The notes: a model not told the origin generated them from the sequence alone. Positions 33,724-44,990 are shown, counted from the first letter of the stretch. The stretch is DNA of 64,000 nucleotides from Tricholomella constricta (GCA_013368375.1 JAACJP010000010.1:620001-684000); one strand, 5' to 3'. Made by a program: numbers and translations.

Positions 33724-35053
33724 TTACTTTTCACCCCCAATGGCCTCCCACACCCCACGCGCCACACCCGCCATGCCCTCGACCCACCGCACCCCGCCCA
33801 GTCCATCCTCCCGCTCCCTCTGTCCGCGCTCAACAAGTCCATACGGCACTCCCGCATCGCCGGCGGACGACACGCCCGGAACGAGGGGAAGTTCAGCGAG
33901 AACGGGGATGCCGAGGCGCGTGGCGGTGGCGCGGAAGCGGTCGGGCGGGCCAAAGAGGTATTGCGGTGTTGAATGCGCCGGGGAGTGGCCGGTGGTGGAG
34001 CTTGCAGGGGGCGAAGGGGCACAGGTGGGGCAGAAGTAGTGCGAGTTGTTGAGGAGGAGGCCAGTTACCTGAAGGTGGTGTTAGCCAAAGGACTGTGAAG
34101 TATGCAACGAAGGACATACGGGGACAGAGATCTTGCGAAGCATCGCAATGCCTTTCCGCACATCAGCAAGCGCGACGTCCTGCGGCGTCGATACAATCAA
34201 TGCTCCTGTGTACTAATATCAGCATCACCCTTTAATCTGCTCATGTGTGACGCACCATCCACTTTCACCAGTTGCCCGAGCGTAAGCGGAACATCGCCCG
34301 TCCCCGGGGGCATATCCACCACAAGCACGTCCAACTCCGCGCCCTTCTGGCCCATGGACCAGTCGACATCGAAAAGTAGCTGCTGCACGGCTTTCATCAC
34401 CATAAGGCCGCGCCAGACGACGGGGGTGTCGTGTGTCGAGTCGGACTCGGGGTTGCGCGGAAGCAGGTAGCCCATGGACATGGTGGGGAGGCCGTGGTTG
34501 ACGAGTGGACGGAGAGCACCGACTGCGTGAAGTTTAGAACCTGAAAAACTCTCGGGTGGGCAGACAACAGACCTTCGGAGAGCTCCGGCTCGCCACTGTC
34601 GTGGAGACCCATGAGAGTGGGCACAGAGGGCCCGAATATGTCGAGGTCGAGGATTCCAACGCGTAACCGAGTGTTGGTAGTGGGGTCGCGCAGGTCAGAG
34701 AGGCTGAATGCAAGGTTCACTGGGTGGTGGTCAGTCAGTCGGCAGCATCGTGATATGGTCAACTTGTCAAGTACCTGCGACAGTGCTCTTTCCCACACCG
34801 CCCTTCCCGCTCGCGACGACAAGGACCTTGCGAACGTTCGGGATGGCGCGTTTCTCGATGGGTCCTCCTCGGCGCGGCATTTGCGGAGGCGCACCACGTT
34901 TAGGGAGTCCCTAGGGGTTGTCAGGTGAGATTGGGCCCAAGATAGTGAGAGGGGTCTTACAAGGGGATTTTCATGGCGAGATACTGAAGAGGAGCTGAAG
35001 AGACGCGACGGCAAGAGTGCCCGCCGGCACTGCGCAATGTGGTGCGGAATCAT
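33724..35053 (-). CDS. IND1: Ind1/NUBPL-type mitochondrial Fe-S P-loop ATPase (Mrp/NBP35 family)
   Basis: Delivers Fe-S clusters to respiratory complex I in mitochondria. ATG 35053 opens a basic presequence with [17 protein letters not shown] and [14 protein letters not shown]. Splicing joins [16 protein letters not shown], a motif typical of the family, then [19 protein letters not shown] (deviant Walker A), [84 protein letters not shown] and [13 protein letters not shown], the CxxC that binds the cluster. Between CPTC and YLFGP there is an insert of about 20 residues. The end is [11 protein letters not shown] and WEAIGGEK. Six or so introns. Confidence 0.92.
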
Positions 35054-35234
35054 CGGAGGCGTCGTTGCCAAGCAGGTACAAATATAAAGGAAATTCAACG
35101 CACCTCGGTAGTTTTTGCTGAAATACTATATATTATATGGTCCATAATGGTCCATATTATGTTGTGTTCTCTCTCCACCGGTTGTGCTGAAGGTAGGGGG
35201 ACAAAAGAACAGAAAAAAAAAGAACAACCCGCCG

Positions 35235-35308
35235 TGAGTCGACCCAGGTTCGAACTGAGGACCTTCTGTGTGTTAGACAGATGCGATAACCAGCTACGCC
35301 ATCGACCC
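35235..35308 (-). tRNA. tRNA-Val(AAC), intronless
   Basis: 74 nt including discriminator A. Acceptor GGGTCGA/TCGACTC, stem TCTGT, loop CTAACAC with anticodon AAC, stem ACAGA, T-arm CTCAG-TTCGAAC-CTGGG. It is identical to the gene at 32985 in the mature parts but has no intron. Confidence 0.94.
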
Positions 35309-35370
35309 ATAAAAAGCGCTGAAGAAACCTCAAACATAGCGCGTAGGGATGGTTACAGCTCGCAAAACGA

Positions 35371-35464
35371 TGAGTCGACCCAGGCTCGAACTGAGGACCT
35401 TCTGTGGACTTTCTGGAATGCTGCAATGTAAGACAGATGCGATAACCAACTACGCCATCGACCC
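35371..35464 (-). tRNA. tRNA-Val(TAC) with 20-nt intron
   Basis: Acceptor, D- and T-arms as in the neighbours except TTCGAGC in the T-loop. Loop CTTACA..C gives anticodon TAC. A 20-nt intron beginning TTGCAGCATT follows position 37. It lies 62 bp upstream of the intronless AAC gene. Confidence 0.92.
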
Positions 35465-35737
35465 ATGGCAGAAACACGCGCCACAGACGTCCAAGTACGG
35501 ACATTCTACAAAATGTGCGTGGACGTAATCAGGCTATTGCTATTGAATAACAAATCACTACACAATCGACGTGTATCGAACTCTACAAGCTACTTGCACA
35601 GCTGCCCAAGAACCTACATTCAGTACCGTCACGCGAACGCCAGGGCTTGCACACACAAGTACCTCGAAACTGTAATCCCCACAAAACCAAAAGGAGGGGA
35701 AAAAACATAAATACGTAGCTCAATTGCATGAGCATCA

Positions 35738-37138
35738 TCACATCAGCGCAAACCCGCCAAAATCCAGAAACGCTTCGTCGAGCGACATCTTGCGGACCAC
35801 CAGCGCCTCCACAATCAGCCGCGACCCCGCCGCTGCCCCTTCCCTGGTTCCCAGCGTCTCCACTGCAGTCGGCGACGCAAACACGTCGTCATCGTCATCG
35901 TCATCATGGGTTTCTTCGGCTGCAGGTAATGGCTGTGATGGGTGCGCGGGCTCGTCGAGCGACACATGCAGCGCCGCGAGCCCCGAGACCAGCGCGGACG
36001 TCTCCGCCGGCGTGGGCTTGTGCGCAGGTTGTTGCTCCTCCTCTGCAGTGAGGGGTACTGGGCCAGGCGAGGGGGAAGGGGAGATGGCAGCGGCGGCGGC
36101 GGCATACGCGAACAGGGCCTTGCGCTTCTCCTCGCGCTTGCGGTCGCGTATCTGCCTTCGTGTGAACATCTTCATGGCAGGGTCCCCTGCATGTGCGTGT
36201 GCATGAGTGTGTTGGGCCTTCCCTGTCGTGCCGTATGCCCCCACGTGCTCGGAGTCCGAAGTCGAGTTGGGGTGCGTGATGTGCTTAATGCGCTTGAGCC
36301 GCTTCGTTTTGACGGGCGCTGCGGTGTGGGCGTGCATCTGCATGCGTGCGCGCATCGGCCGCGGCTTGAAAACTGAGGAAATCTCGAGGTCGATGGCAAT
36401 GTAGGATGGCTGCTGGAGAGGGTCATCATCGAGCTCGTTGTCGGCGTTGTCTGCTGGATCTGGGTCTAGGTCGGAGGAGATTGATGCAAGGGACACCGCG
36501 GATGAAGAGTGGGTAGACGCTGGGGAAGGTGCGGTGCCTGTGCTCTTTTTCTCAAGAACAATAGTGGTAGACATGTCCTCCAGGTCCTCGTCGTCATAGT
36601 CTGTTGTCGTTTCAGTTTCGGTGGTGCTGGTTGAGGATAGCAGGGCGGTAGACGAGCCGGAGCCCGGGCGAGGTTCCCGTTCTTTGCGCTGGCCGTTCCA
36701 TTTGTCGGTTTGCGAGGCAGCGAGCCCGGCCATAGCGGCGGGGACCTCGATCTCTTTCACCACGATGACGCTCGCACCGATCTCGCCCGCCATCATCTCG
36801 AGTGTCTCAAGGCTCTGCTCGAGCTCAGCGCGCGGGAGCCCAACGAGAGCCCCAGAATCGGCCACACCGAGCTCGTAGTATGCCTGGCCGCCGCCCTCGA
36901 GCAACCGCCATTTAAGCTGGGTGACGAGGCGAGCGAAGCGTGCGGGGGACGGCGAGAGCAGCTGGAGTTTGTATTCGACGTTGCCCTCGTCGGCTTCAGG
37001 GACAAGACGGGGGATGAGCTCGATGCTGAGCGGGCTGGGAGAGGCGGAAGAAGAGCGGGAAGGCGAGGGTGGTGTAGAGATGAGCGAGTCCCACGGACTC
37101 GGAACTCGTGGGCTTTCAGATTCTGACTCCCCGAACAT
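35738..37138 (-). CDS. Protein with GTPBP1/2-like N-terminal region but no GTPase domain
   Basis: A single uninterrupted frame of 466 codons from ATG 37138. Residues about 35-130 (EADEGNVEYKLQLLSPSPAR, LKWRLLEGGGQAYYELG, LVGLPRAELEQSLETLEMM, GASVIVVKEI) resemble the region that precedes the G domain in GTPBP1/GTPBP2 translational GTPases. No Walker A (GxxxxGKS) follows; instead there are acidic, S/T-rich and histidine-rich (HTHAHAHAGD) stretches, a basic element TRRQIRDRKREEKRK, an alanine run, DDDDDDDVFASP, and a conserved-looking end SRLIVEALVVRKMSLDEAF. It could be a stand-alone regulatory relative. Family link is my inference; no enzymatic function can be assigned. Confidence 0.72.
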   Translation of the reverse strand: MFGESESESPRVPSPWDSLISTPPSPSRSSSASPSPLSIELIPRLVPEADEGNVEYKLQLLSPSPARFARLVTQLKWRLLEGGGQAYYELGVADSGALVGLPRAELEQSLETLEMMAGEIGASVIVVKEIEVPAAMAGLAASQTDKWNGQRKEREPRPGSGSSTALLSSTSTTETETTTDYDDEDLEDMSTTIVLEKKSTGTAPSPASTHSSSAVSLASISSDLDPDPADNADNELDDDPLQQPSYIAIDLEISSVFKPRPMRARMQMHAHTAAPVKTKRLKRIKHITHPNSTSDSEHVGAYGTTGKAQHTHAHAHAGDPAMKMFTRRQIRDRKREEKRKALFAYAAAAAAISPSPSPGPVPLTAEEEQQPAHKPTPAETSALVSGLAALHVSLDEPAHPSQPLPAAEETHDDDDDDDVFASPTAVETLGTREGAAAGSRLIVEALVVRKMSLDEAFLDFGGFALM

Positions 37139-38615
37139 AAATGGCTGGATTATACTGCGGTTTGTGGTGGTCTAGGGCGGTATTCGAGGTATCATTGTCA
37201 GATAGAATGCTGCACCTGTAGGGACTTATAAGCGATACATGACCGTGGAGTCGATGCAAGTCATGTTGCCAGTCGACATCATGAGGATGTGTTTGGTCGA
37301 GACGATTCTGGTAAACACGAGTCATTTCAATTTGTTGTTCTCTTTCTCTTTCATCACGTTCCGCGACCAAAATGTCCAACACTGTGATACAGTCCTCATT
37401 GCCAGACTGGTTAAGGATTGAACGACATTCAAGGCTCTCGTTGACAGCGCTAAATATCAGGCTTGGAAGAATTACTGCGTGGACTTCTCTGAGGTACGGG
37501 GAAAAGTGGCGGAACGTCACCTAACATCAGGGAACAGCTCTGCCAAGCCTCAGGTCTCCACTCCTTAAGTCATTCAATCTCTCCGGGCGGCCATTCATCT
37601 GGATGTTGAAATCTGCAAGGGTGCGGCTTGGATGTGCGAAATAAGAGGCGACTCGAACTTCTCCTGCATAAGGCGGCCTTGTACACCACTTGCGTTCCTT
37701 AACAGTCAGTCACCTTGACTGTAATTGTACTACACGCATGTTTGCGATTCCACATCTGAAATGGGGAGCCATTCCTCGCATTCCAAGAGCACCTTCACCA
37801 TTTATTCAATTCTGACCGTCACGCAATGGAGATCAATGCAGGTTCATTTGGACGATAGTCAACGTTTGGCCTAATGTAAGCAGTGGAAAGCAGAGGGGAG
37901 AATGCTAATTCGAAACAGGATGATTATCCTCACGTGGGTGTGACAGGTCGTGCTTTGCCACAATTTTGGAATCGCTAACTCACTCCCCGTGAGCGCTCAA
38001 TGATCCATAGGCGACCTGTGGAGCCGCGGACACGGTGTCTGATCGTCAGAAAACCTGTTTGCAACAGCGGGTATATAGGATTGATCTCCATGACCACAGC
38101 TGTGCCTTCTTGGCCCCATCGAAGCTCCCTTGGACCAGGCCATCGTGACTCTACTTGAACCGTTCTCGGGCGCAGTAATCATTCTCATCTGAAACAAACT
38201 GATAATGACCTAAATGAAAGCAGATGATGATGTTTATTCCATCTTGCCTACACGGAGGAGTATGTTCACAACTTTTTTGATTAGCAACCAACCTCCAGCG
38301 ACATCGCGATTTACATAAGGTGCACAGAGTCTTTCACGCCGTGCTGAGTCTTCCTTATTTCGACCTCAAGGATACATATATGGATTGCACAGGCTTCGTC
38401 GCAACATCTTCGCTGAACCGAGTAGCGGATCAGGTCTACCAGCGGCCTCTTGTGTGCATCAACCGCCTCCACTCTCAGTAATGAAGCTCCAACGGCGCAG
38501 AACAGGTGCCCCCTGGAAACCGAACCCTTACCACTCCGGCTTGGAATAGAAATAGGCAGTCGAGACTCGACACACCTATAAAGACCGACCACTTCGCGTC
38601 CGATATCAAGCAGCT
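37139..38615. other. Intergenic, divergent promoters
   Basis: About 1.5 kb between the starts of the GTPBP1-N-like gene (minus) and the P450 gene (plus). Minus-strand open frames here (longest 134 codons, overlapping the gene start) show no recognisable content. I see no repeat or RNA gene. Confidence 0.5.
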
Positions 38616-40913
38616 ATGCCTTTACCTCTCGCGACTCTCAGTGTCTATGGCATCATCGTGCTAGCTCTCTTTTTAATCATATATTTACATAAGCGCCGCC
38701 GGGATCGAACGCAAGCCAATCCGCATAGCCTTCCATACCCGCCAGGACCGCGTCCTCTTCCGATCATTGGTAATCTCCTCGACCTCGCCCGTGGAAATGA
38801 AATTGAAACCTACCTTCAACTGTATAAAACCTATGGTGGGGTGCCAACACATTCTCGTCTCTTGTTCGCTAATGGCGGACTAGGTGATCTTGTATTTCTC
38901 AACGTGCTGGGAAAGAAAGTCCTCTTCGTTAACTCTTTCCAAACGGCGCACCATCTATTTGAGAAGCGGTCTGCAAATTACTCAGATCGTAATCATTCTC
39001 CGATGCTTCATGAACTGTGAGTTTCATCATGTCCACTACTCCATCTTCCGTCACAGTCTCATCTTTCCCCATAGGATGGGCTGGGATTGGACATTTGGAC
39101 ACATGCCTTACGGTCAGTAGCCTCGCCGTTACTCCAGTATATCTGCGACTCAAGTAGCTATGAGTAGGTGAGCGTTGGAAAGCGCACCGTCGTATGTTCC
39201 ATCGCCAATTCCAACAGTCAGTGGCCCCTGCCCACTGGCCCGTCCAGCGCAAAGAGGCTCATGCGCTCCTGCGTCGTATTCTCGACTCGCCCGATGATCT
39301 TATAGATCATCTTCGCCAGTGAGTCTATTCCATGCAAATCGGCGTATCGTGTGATTAACATCTATGAAAGCAACGCTGCCAGCGTTATCATGAACGTAAC
39401 GTATGGGATCAAGGTTGCACCGAAAGGCGACCGATTCATCACGATCGCAGAGAAAGCTCTCGCCGGTATGGCAGAAGCAGCTAATCCAGGTGCATTCCTT
39501 GTCGACTTTCTTCCCTTCCGTACGTGCCCCTTCAACGTTTTGGATCCATCAGAAAACTGACTATGCTGTTTAGTGAAACACATCCCGTACGTCCTCCGAG
39601 CCTTCCACTGATTCCGGCGTTTACTTAGGCTTGATTAGGGAGTGGGTGCCTGGCGCAGGCTTCCAGCGTAAGGCCCGCGAATGGAAAGAGGCTGTCTATG
39701 AGATGCGGGATGCGCCTTTCGAAACAGCAATGCAAGCCATAGTAAGTGCCGTCCATAAGCCCTGCTGCTCCACACCAACACCTGGCCGACCTCGGATAGA
39801 ATGCAGGTAGAGCATCGGCAAGCTTCGTCTCGAACCTCATGGGCGACCTCGAAAGCGCCGAGTCCAAGGACTCGCCTGAGAAGGACGTCGAGCTTGTGAA
39901 AGCGTGTGCTGGGATGTCCTACGCAGGTATTCATCGTTCTCAACTCTCAAAGCGCTTTCTTCGTTGAACTACAATACACAGCTGGTACAGAAAGCGTACG
40001 ATTTTCGACGTTATGTTCAGTGTCAGTTTTGATTTCAATGACCTCACGTTTCATAGACTCTATCGGCTCTGTCCTCTTTCGTCCTTGCCATCGTATGCCA
40101 CCCAGAGGTGCAAGCGAAAGGTCAAGAAGAACTCGACCGCGTGATTGGCTATACACGCCTTCCCGATTTTTCAGACAGAGAATCTCTGCCCTATATAACT
40201 GCCATTGTGAAAGAACTTCTCAGGTACGAAGATTTAATGATCAGTACTCGTCAACAATGTCAAAACTTTGTAGATGGAGCCCGGTTGCACCTCTTGGTAC
40301 GATGCCGAATTATTTATCCTCAATAGTATTCTCAATTTCACTAGGTCTACCGCACATGGCGACAAATAACGATGAATACAACGGCTTTTTCATACCCGCC
40401 GGCACTACAATCGTAGGCAACACATGGTAACCCAATTCCAACGTCTTCCCTTACGAGTCTGAATTTACTTCAGGGCAATACTTCATAATCCCATAACATT
40501 CCCGAATCCCAGCGTCTTCAACCCCGACCGATTCCTTGTCTCAGGTCCACACAAGGGTTCGAGTACCGACCTTTCGCCACTCGATCCACTCTCCGTCACA
40601 TTTGGCTACGGCCGCCGCATCTGTCCTGGGCGATACTTGGCCGAAGCGCAGCTGTGGATATCCATCGCCTGTATGCTTGCCGTCTTCAATATCAGCCCTG
40701 GCGTCGACGAGAGCGGAAGAAAAATCAATCCGGAGCCGGCGTTCACCAGTGGATTAATTCGGTAGGTGTATTACCCAGACTTGATTGACCCTTCAGCGGG
40801 CGCCGACTTCATTTATTTGTTCTAGACATCCCCTTCCCTTTAAATTCAACATCAGACCACGAGGAGGATATGCCAAAGCCTTGATTGAGCAGACTGCAGA
40901 TGGTATTTATTGA
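38616..40913 (+). CDS. Cytochrome P450 monooxygenase (CYP64-like class)
   Basis: ER-anchored haem monooxygenase. ATG 38616; membrane anchor LATLSVYGIIVLALFLIIY, then PYPPGPRPLPIIGN. A 48-nt intron (38836-38883), divisible by three and without a stop, interrupts KTYG before DLVFLNVLGKKVLF. Later exons give MGWDWTFGHMPYG, ERWKAHRRMFHRQF, SVIMNVTYGIKV, a 14-nt exon (39982-39995) encoding the I-helix AGTES, STLSALSSFVLAIVCHPE, KELLR (ExxR), FNPDRF, and the haem loop FGYGRRICPGR with the ligand Cys. The end is KALIEQTADGIY. More than ten introns; all key motifs are present. Basidiomycetes have hundreds of such genes; substrate unknown. It lies alone between the two duplicated segments. Confidence 0.93.
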
Positions 40914-41478
40914 AGAATGAGTGAGGACAGGCGCCTTGCAAATTCCTTTCCTTTCCCTAAATCTGCCGCCGTACTCTTTATATATTGCTATGCACTCGCT
41001 ACAATATCAATATTCTTGATTGTAACAGATATCATATGTTCCATGATGCCGACAGCGCTGAAAAGTCAACCTGTTCTATGCTTTCCATTGATGTCGCGCC
41101 AGAAGCTGAGGTGGCGCATATTTGGATAATTTTGTGTGCGCCACCCTGACGGCCGCCGGGCATTTACTTGATAAATATAAATGCACTGTACGTATCTCAG
41201 GCGTGCATCTCGCTTCAGGAATCGCAAGCTCATGAACCAAATGTACAGGCCGTTCAATTACTCTATGGGCAGCGAGTCTACACCGCCTCTGAAGGTGGGC
41301 GGTGTGACTCGTGCCGCGACGCTGGAAAAAATATGAATTTCGTACGCCTCTGGAAAGAGGTAGATTTTGTATAAACTCCGGTGTATATTGAGCTCGGGTA
41401 TGTAAAGCGTCGAACCGTGTAATCAACAAGTAAGTAGGTCCTTTGAGCAATGATACTTTATACTAACGATATCGATGG

Positions 41479-43925
41479 CTAGATGCGTAGACTCCTGGCG
41501 TTGCTGCGCCGGGTGCGGTAGCGGGTGTCCATCGTATGACTAGAAGTTTGAGGCTCACGGACCGACAAATTCGACGTTCGGCTCCTCTTCCTCGAACTTC
41601 CCGTTGACCCATCCTCGTCCAGAAAGTCGCTGTCGAGTATATGTTTCGTCGAACTCCTACGTGCCATTTGGAAGACGTCCACAGGTGTCTCTTCCTGAGG
41701 CCAAGTGTTCAAGGACAGCGCATTGCGAAATATCTTATCCATCCCTTCATGGGTGTATAGCTTGCAGCGAGAGCGCAGCGGAGCAGTCCGGGGTGCTAGA
41801 TCGCCCTCATCCGAAGAGTCACCGTCGTCCTTAGCAGGGTTAACACATCTAAGCCATTGCAAGACCGCTTTGCGCGCCTTCACAAGCCACCGCTGTAACG
41901 GCACACTGCGGAAGCAGAAATTGTCGCCAAGGTATGCCTCGTCTTTAAACATGGCTCGTTTATTGGTACCGCCCAATCGCATTCCGTCGTCGTCGTTGAC
42001 CATTTGATGATCAAAAACATTCCTAATAAGATCGATGGCAATGGCTGTTTGAGTGTGTGGGAAGTAGCGAAGACCGTGATAAAGCATGATGTGTACGAAG
42101 GACTCCATGTCGTCTTGTATGGTGTGAATTGAATGGTGATTGAGAAGAAGGAGACAAGACATGAATTCCCAGGTTCCCTGTCCGAAAGATGAGCATAAGC
42201 AAGACCATGACCCAGAACATGACGGGGGACTGACAGTTTTTTCGTGACGGCGACGGCGCTTCAACTCGGACTCCTTCTTCGCAAGGTCCCAGTCGTTCAA
42301 GACACCACGACCTTGTTCATCGATGAGGATATTCCTCGCACTGATATCGCGATGAATATATTGGCACATCTCGTACGCTTGTCGATGAGCTGGAAATGAT
42401 GTTTTTTAACATTTGTGAACATCTGAATGCGTCAAAAGGCTCACCCGTGAACGCATCAGAAACAACTTGCATCAACTGCTGCGATGAGGTCACTCTGCTA
42501 AGAGGCTGTCCAATGAAGGCCACAACGAAGCGGTGATGAATGCGGCGCCGTGTGATGTGATTCCAGTTGCTACCACAGCGCCAGGAGCCATCTCGCCGAG
42601 GTGGAAGAGGCGGGGGTGTCTCAGCCTCAGACTTGGATTCAGAGTCAGTAGAATCGCGATTAGAAGCGTCTTCGTCGTCGCATTCATCGACGTTGCCATG
42701 TACGTCGCAAAAATCTTCCACGGGGACGAAAAGATCGGTCATGGTGGCGTCGCTGGAGAGATCACCGCCACAAACAAATTTAGGGACGTGTTGGACGCCG
42801 GCGCTGTCGAGATCGAGAAGAACCTTAGCTTCTTGTCCCAAGTCGTGAGCGCGCCAGGTGTCCTTGAGGAAATACAACCTCGCCGTCTCGATCTCGAAAA
42901 CTGGATACGCTCGAGTGCATCTCCCGATGAGCGACTCGGGGTAGGCCATAGAGCCCCAAGCGATGAACTCGCGAGGCTTGTTATCTACATCTTGGACCTT
43001 GAACACGACGACCGGGCGCTCCGCCTTTGGCCTCCATTCCCACAGTTGCTCCCGAGCATGTTTGATTTCCAAGGGGGTGCCGGGGCGGACAGTTGGATCC
43101 CGCCCACGCCCAGCATCGTCGAGATGGGAGAAGCGCCAGAGGAAGTCGATCAACGGCTTGCAGTCGACGTGGAAGTCAAATCGCTCCGAGACGATGGCAC
43201 CGGCACGATCCCAGCGAATAAAGCGCAGGAAGCTATCAGCGATGAAGATTGTGAAGGCGAACCGGCGGTGTTGCCGAGCACACCACTCAGAGGCATAATG
43301 CGCAAGCTGGGCCCGAGTTTTTTTGCCGTCCATGGTGCGAGCTTCGAATGACCACCTCGTACGGTCGTCTCCCGCCTTCGGGTCTTGAAACGGGTCAGCA
43401 GAATCGCTGACCTTGAACTCCAAGTGCAGTTCAAGCTCGCCGAACTGGGTGACCTTCTCGGTTGTATCGAGGTCTTCACAGTACATGGTGGGATCGGGTT
43501 TAAGCTTCCAGCCATCTCCCATGTCCTGGTCAGGGTGATTTGAGGTGTTGATAATCTTGTATTTGGGAATGAGTTTATGCTTCTGGACCAGATCGATCTA
43601 CAACATAGTGGTAAGGACTGAGAAAGCCGCCAAGTGAGAGTGAAAGATCACTTACGAAAGGCTGATACATGTCGCTTTCGAGACGGACCTGCGGCATGGC
43701 ATTGAAATGGTCTTTGGGCAATGTAGGGACTGGAGGAAGGGCGCGTGGTAGAAATTCTTCGAGGAATTGGGCTACATGCATCGGTCCGACGAAATAACCA
43801 GCCATAGTGCTGTTTAGTTTGTTGCGATAGTCGTCGAGACTCGGCTGCACGGATTGGTAGCCGCTCAAGGTTGGAAACTTCAGCGGCGAGGCTTGTAAGC
43901 TGGTGGTCTTTAGAGGATGGGCCAT
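41479..43925 (-). CDS. FunK1 fungal-type protein kinase, copy 2
   Basis: Paralogue of copy 1 with better preserved ends. ATG 43925 opens MAHPLKTTSLQASPLKFP, then QPSLDDYRNKLNSTMAGYFV and AQFLEEFLPRALPPVPTL, a normal FunK1 N-terminal region. It continues DMGDGWKLKPDPTMYCED, WCARQHRRFAFTIFIAD, FIRWDRAGAIVSE, DECDDEDASNRDS, the catalytic loop YIHRDISARNILID, LNDWDLAKK, and WEFMSCLLLL. The C-terminal part extends past the point where copy 1 stops, with TSNLSVREPQTS and ARSLRI, ending at 41479. About four introns, in the same places as copy 1. Likely the functional member of the pair. Substrate unknown. Confidence 0.87.
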
Positions 43926-44589
43926 AATGGATGATCTTACCTGAGTACTGAGCTCGCGCCTGGTTTATAAGTTGGTGGAGGACAATGGGCTGTCGGGTGG
44001 CGGATCTTGAATTTACCTGGCCACTGGCCAACTCTGACTGAATCGGGACAAGTCTCCGAGTCGATCGCAGAAGCGATATGCAATGGTCTAAAGGGTGTAT
44101 GAGTGCTGTTGTATAACCCAGTTACTCAGTTTCTTTCTTATGAACTGCGTGGAAAATGTCAGCTCGCAAGCCAGTTGTCAGTGGCGATTCGAACTTGGAT
44201 GTGTTGCCATCAATTGCACATGTGATCCTACTTCAGGGCAGGCCTTTTGGCGTCGACCACTCGTCGAACCGTCCGATCGTTAGTTCACTCCCTTATGTAG
44301 AAGGCAAACAATAGGGCTCCATGGCCAGCGGCCAATTCGTTCCGCTTAACAGTTGTGTCTGGCCGTCAACTCTCACAATCCTTCGACATCAGTATCACAG
44401 ATCCAAACTCATTGCCGCTTCCACTTCCGAGGTCTCAGCAAAGGTTCACTAACACTTGTCGCATGGATTTCTACATACCGTCTGGGTCTCTACCACGAAC
44501 TGGGTATGCAGTTAAAGTGTAACAGAAAATTGTTCTACTTCATACGGCGTATACATACAAGCGACATGAGGACTGAAAGTCGTTCCACC

Positions 44590-44990
44590 TTTGCACGAAT
44601 GGCAACCCCCTCTTCAAGAAAGCATGGGCACCAATCCACCCAGTTCGCCCCGGCGAACCCGACGTTGTTCGCACCATTAGTCCTCATGACGTTGGTGTTC
44701 TTGCCCTGGCCCTTCAAGAATTTGTCCACGAACACATCGAGATCGCCCTGTTGACTCGACGGGAAGCGCAGTGGTTGTGATTGCCAGTCTAACGCTCTGC
44801 AGGCCGAGCCAGCCGATGCTGGTGTTGTCGATGACGAGGAGGCCGCGCGGCGCGACGAGCGCGGAGAGCAAGTGGTCGAACGAGAGATTTGGGACCTGGT
44901 CCACGTGCTGCGCGAACGTGGTGGAGAACTAGACGTTTCACCGACGATCTGGGACGCCGTCTGTTGACGCCGGACTTGAGTATAGAGTCG
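44590..44990 (-). pseudogene. Truncated glucuronoyl esterase (CE15) remnant
   Basis: Only about the last quarter of the CE15 gene at 30240-31669 is present. The matching parts are [31 protein letters not shown] and RTNGANNVGFAGANWVDW. Relative to the intact gene there is an internal deletion of about 60 bases that removes the region including the catalytic histidine motif GNHNHC, several frame changes (stop near 44930), and the CBM1, linker, nucleophile and acid regions are all absent. It cannot make an active esterase. Confidence 0.9.

Larger units (their letters stand above)
41340..44990. repeat. Segmental duplication, unit 2
   Basis: Counterpart of 27095-30700, same orientation. It starts with matching non-coding DNA (TAAACTCCGGTGTATAT at about 41372), covers a complete FunK1 gene, and ends within a broken esterase fragment just after GCCGGACTTGAG (about 44970). 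The spacer is similar but with small insertions and deletions. Confidence 0.9.

Noticed and set aside
36029..36110. Coding repeats on the plus strand opposite the GTPBP1-N-like gene
   Set aside because: Short frames on the opposite strand of a 466-codon gene, composed of low-complexity mirror sequence.
41066..41450. Minus-strand frames just left of FunK1 copy 2
   Set aside because: Short, overlapping the border of the duplication, no recognisable product.
42533..43351. Plus-strand frame of 272 codons opposite FunK1 copy 2
   Set aside because: Antisense to the conserved kinase; its counterpart in copy 1 (28583-29047) is broken.
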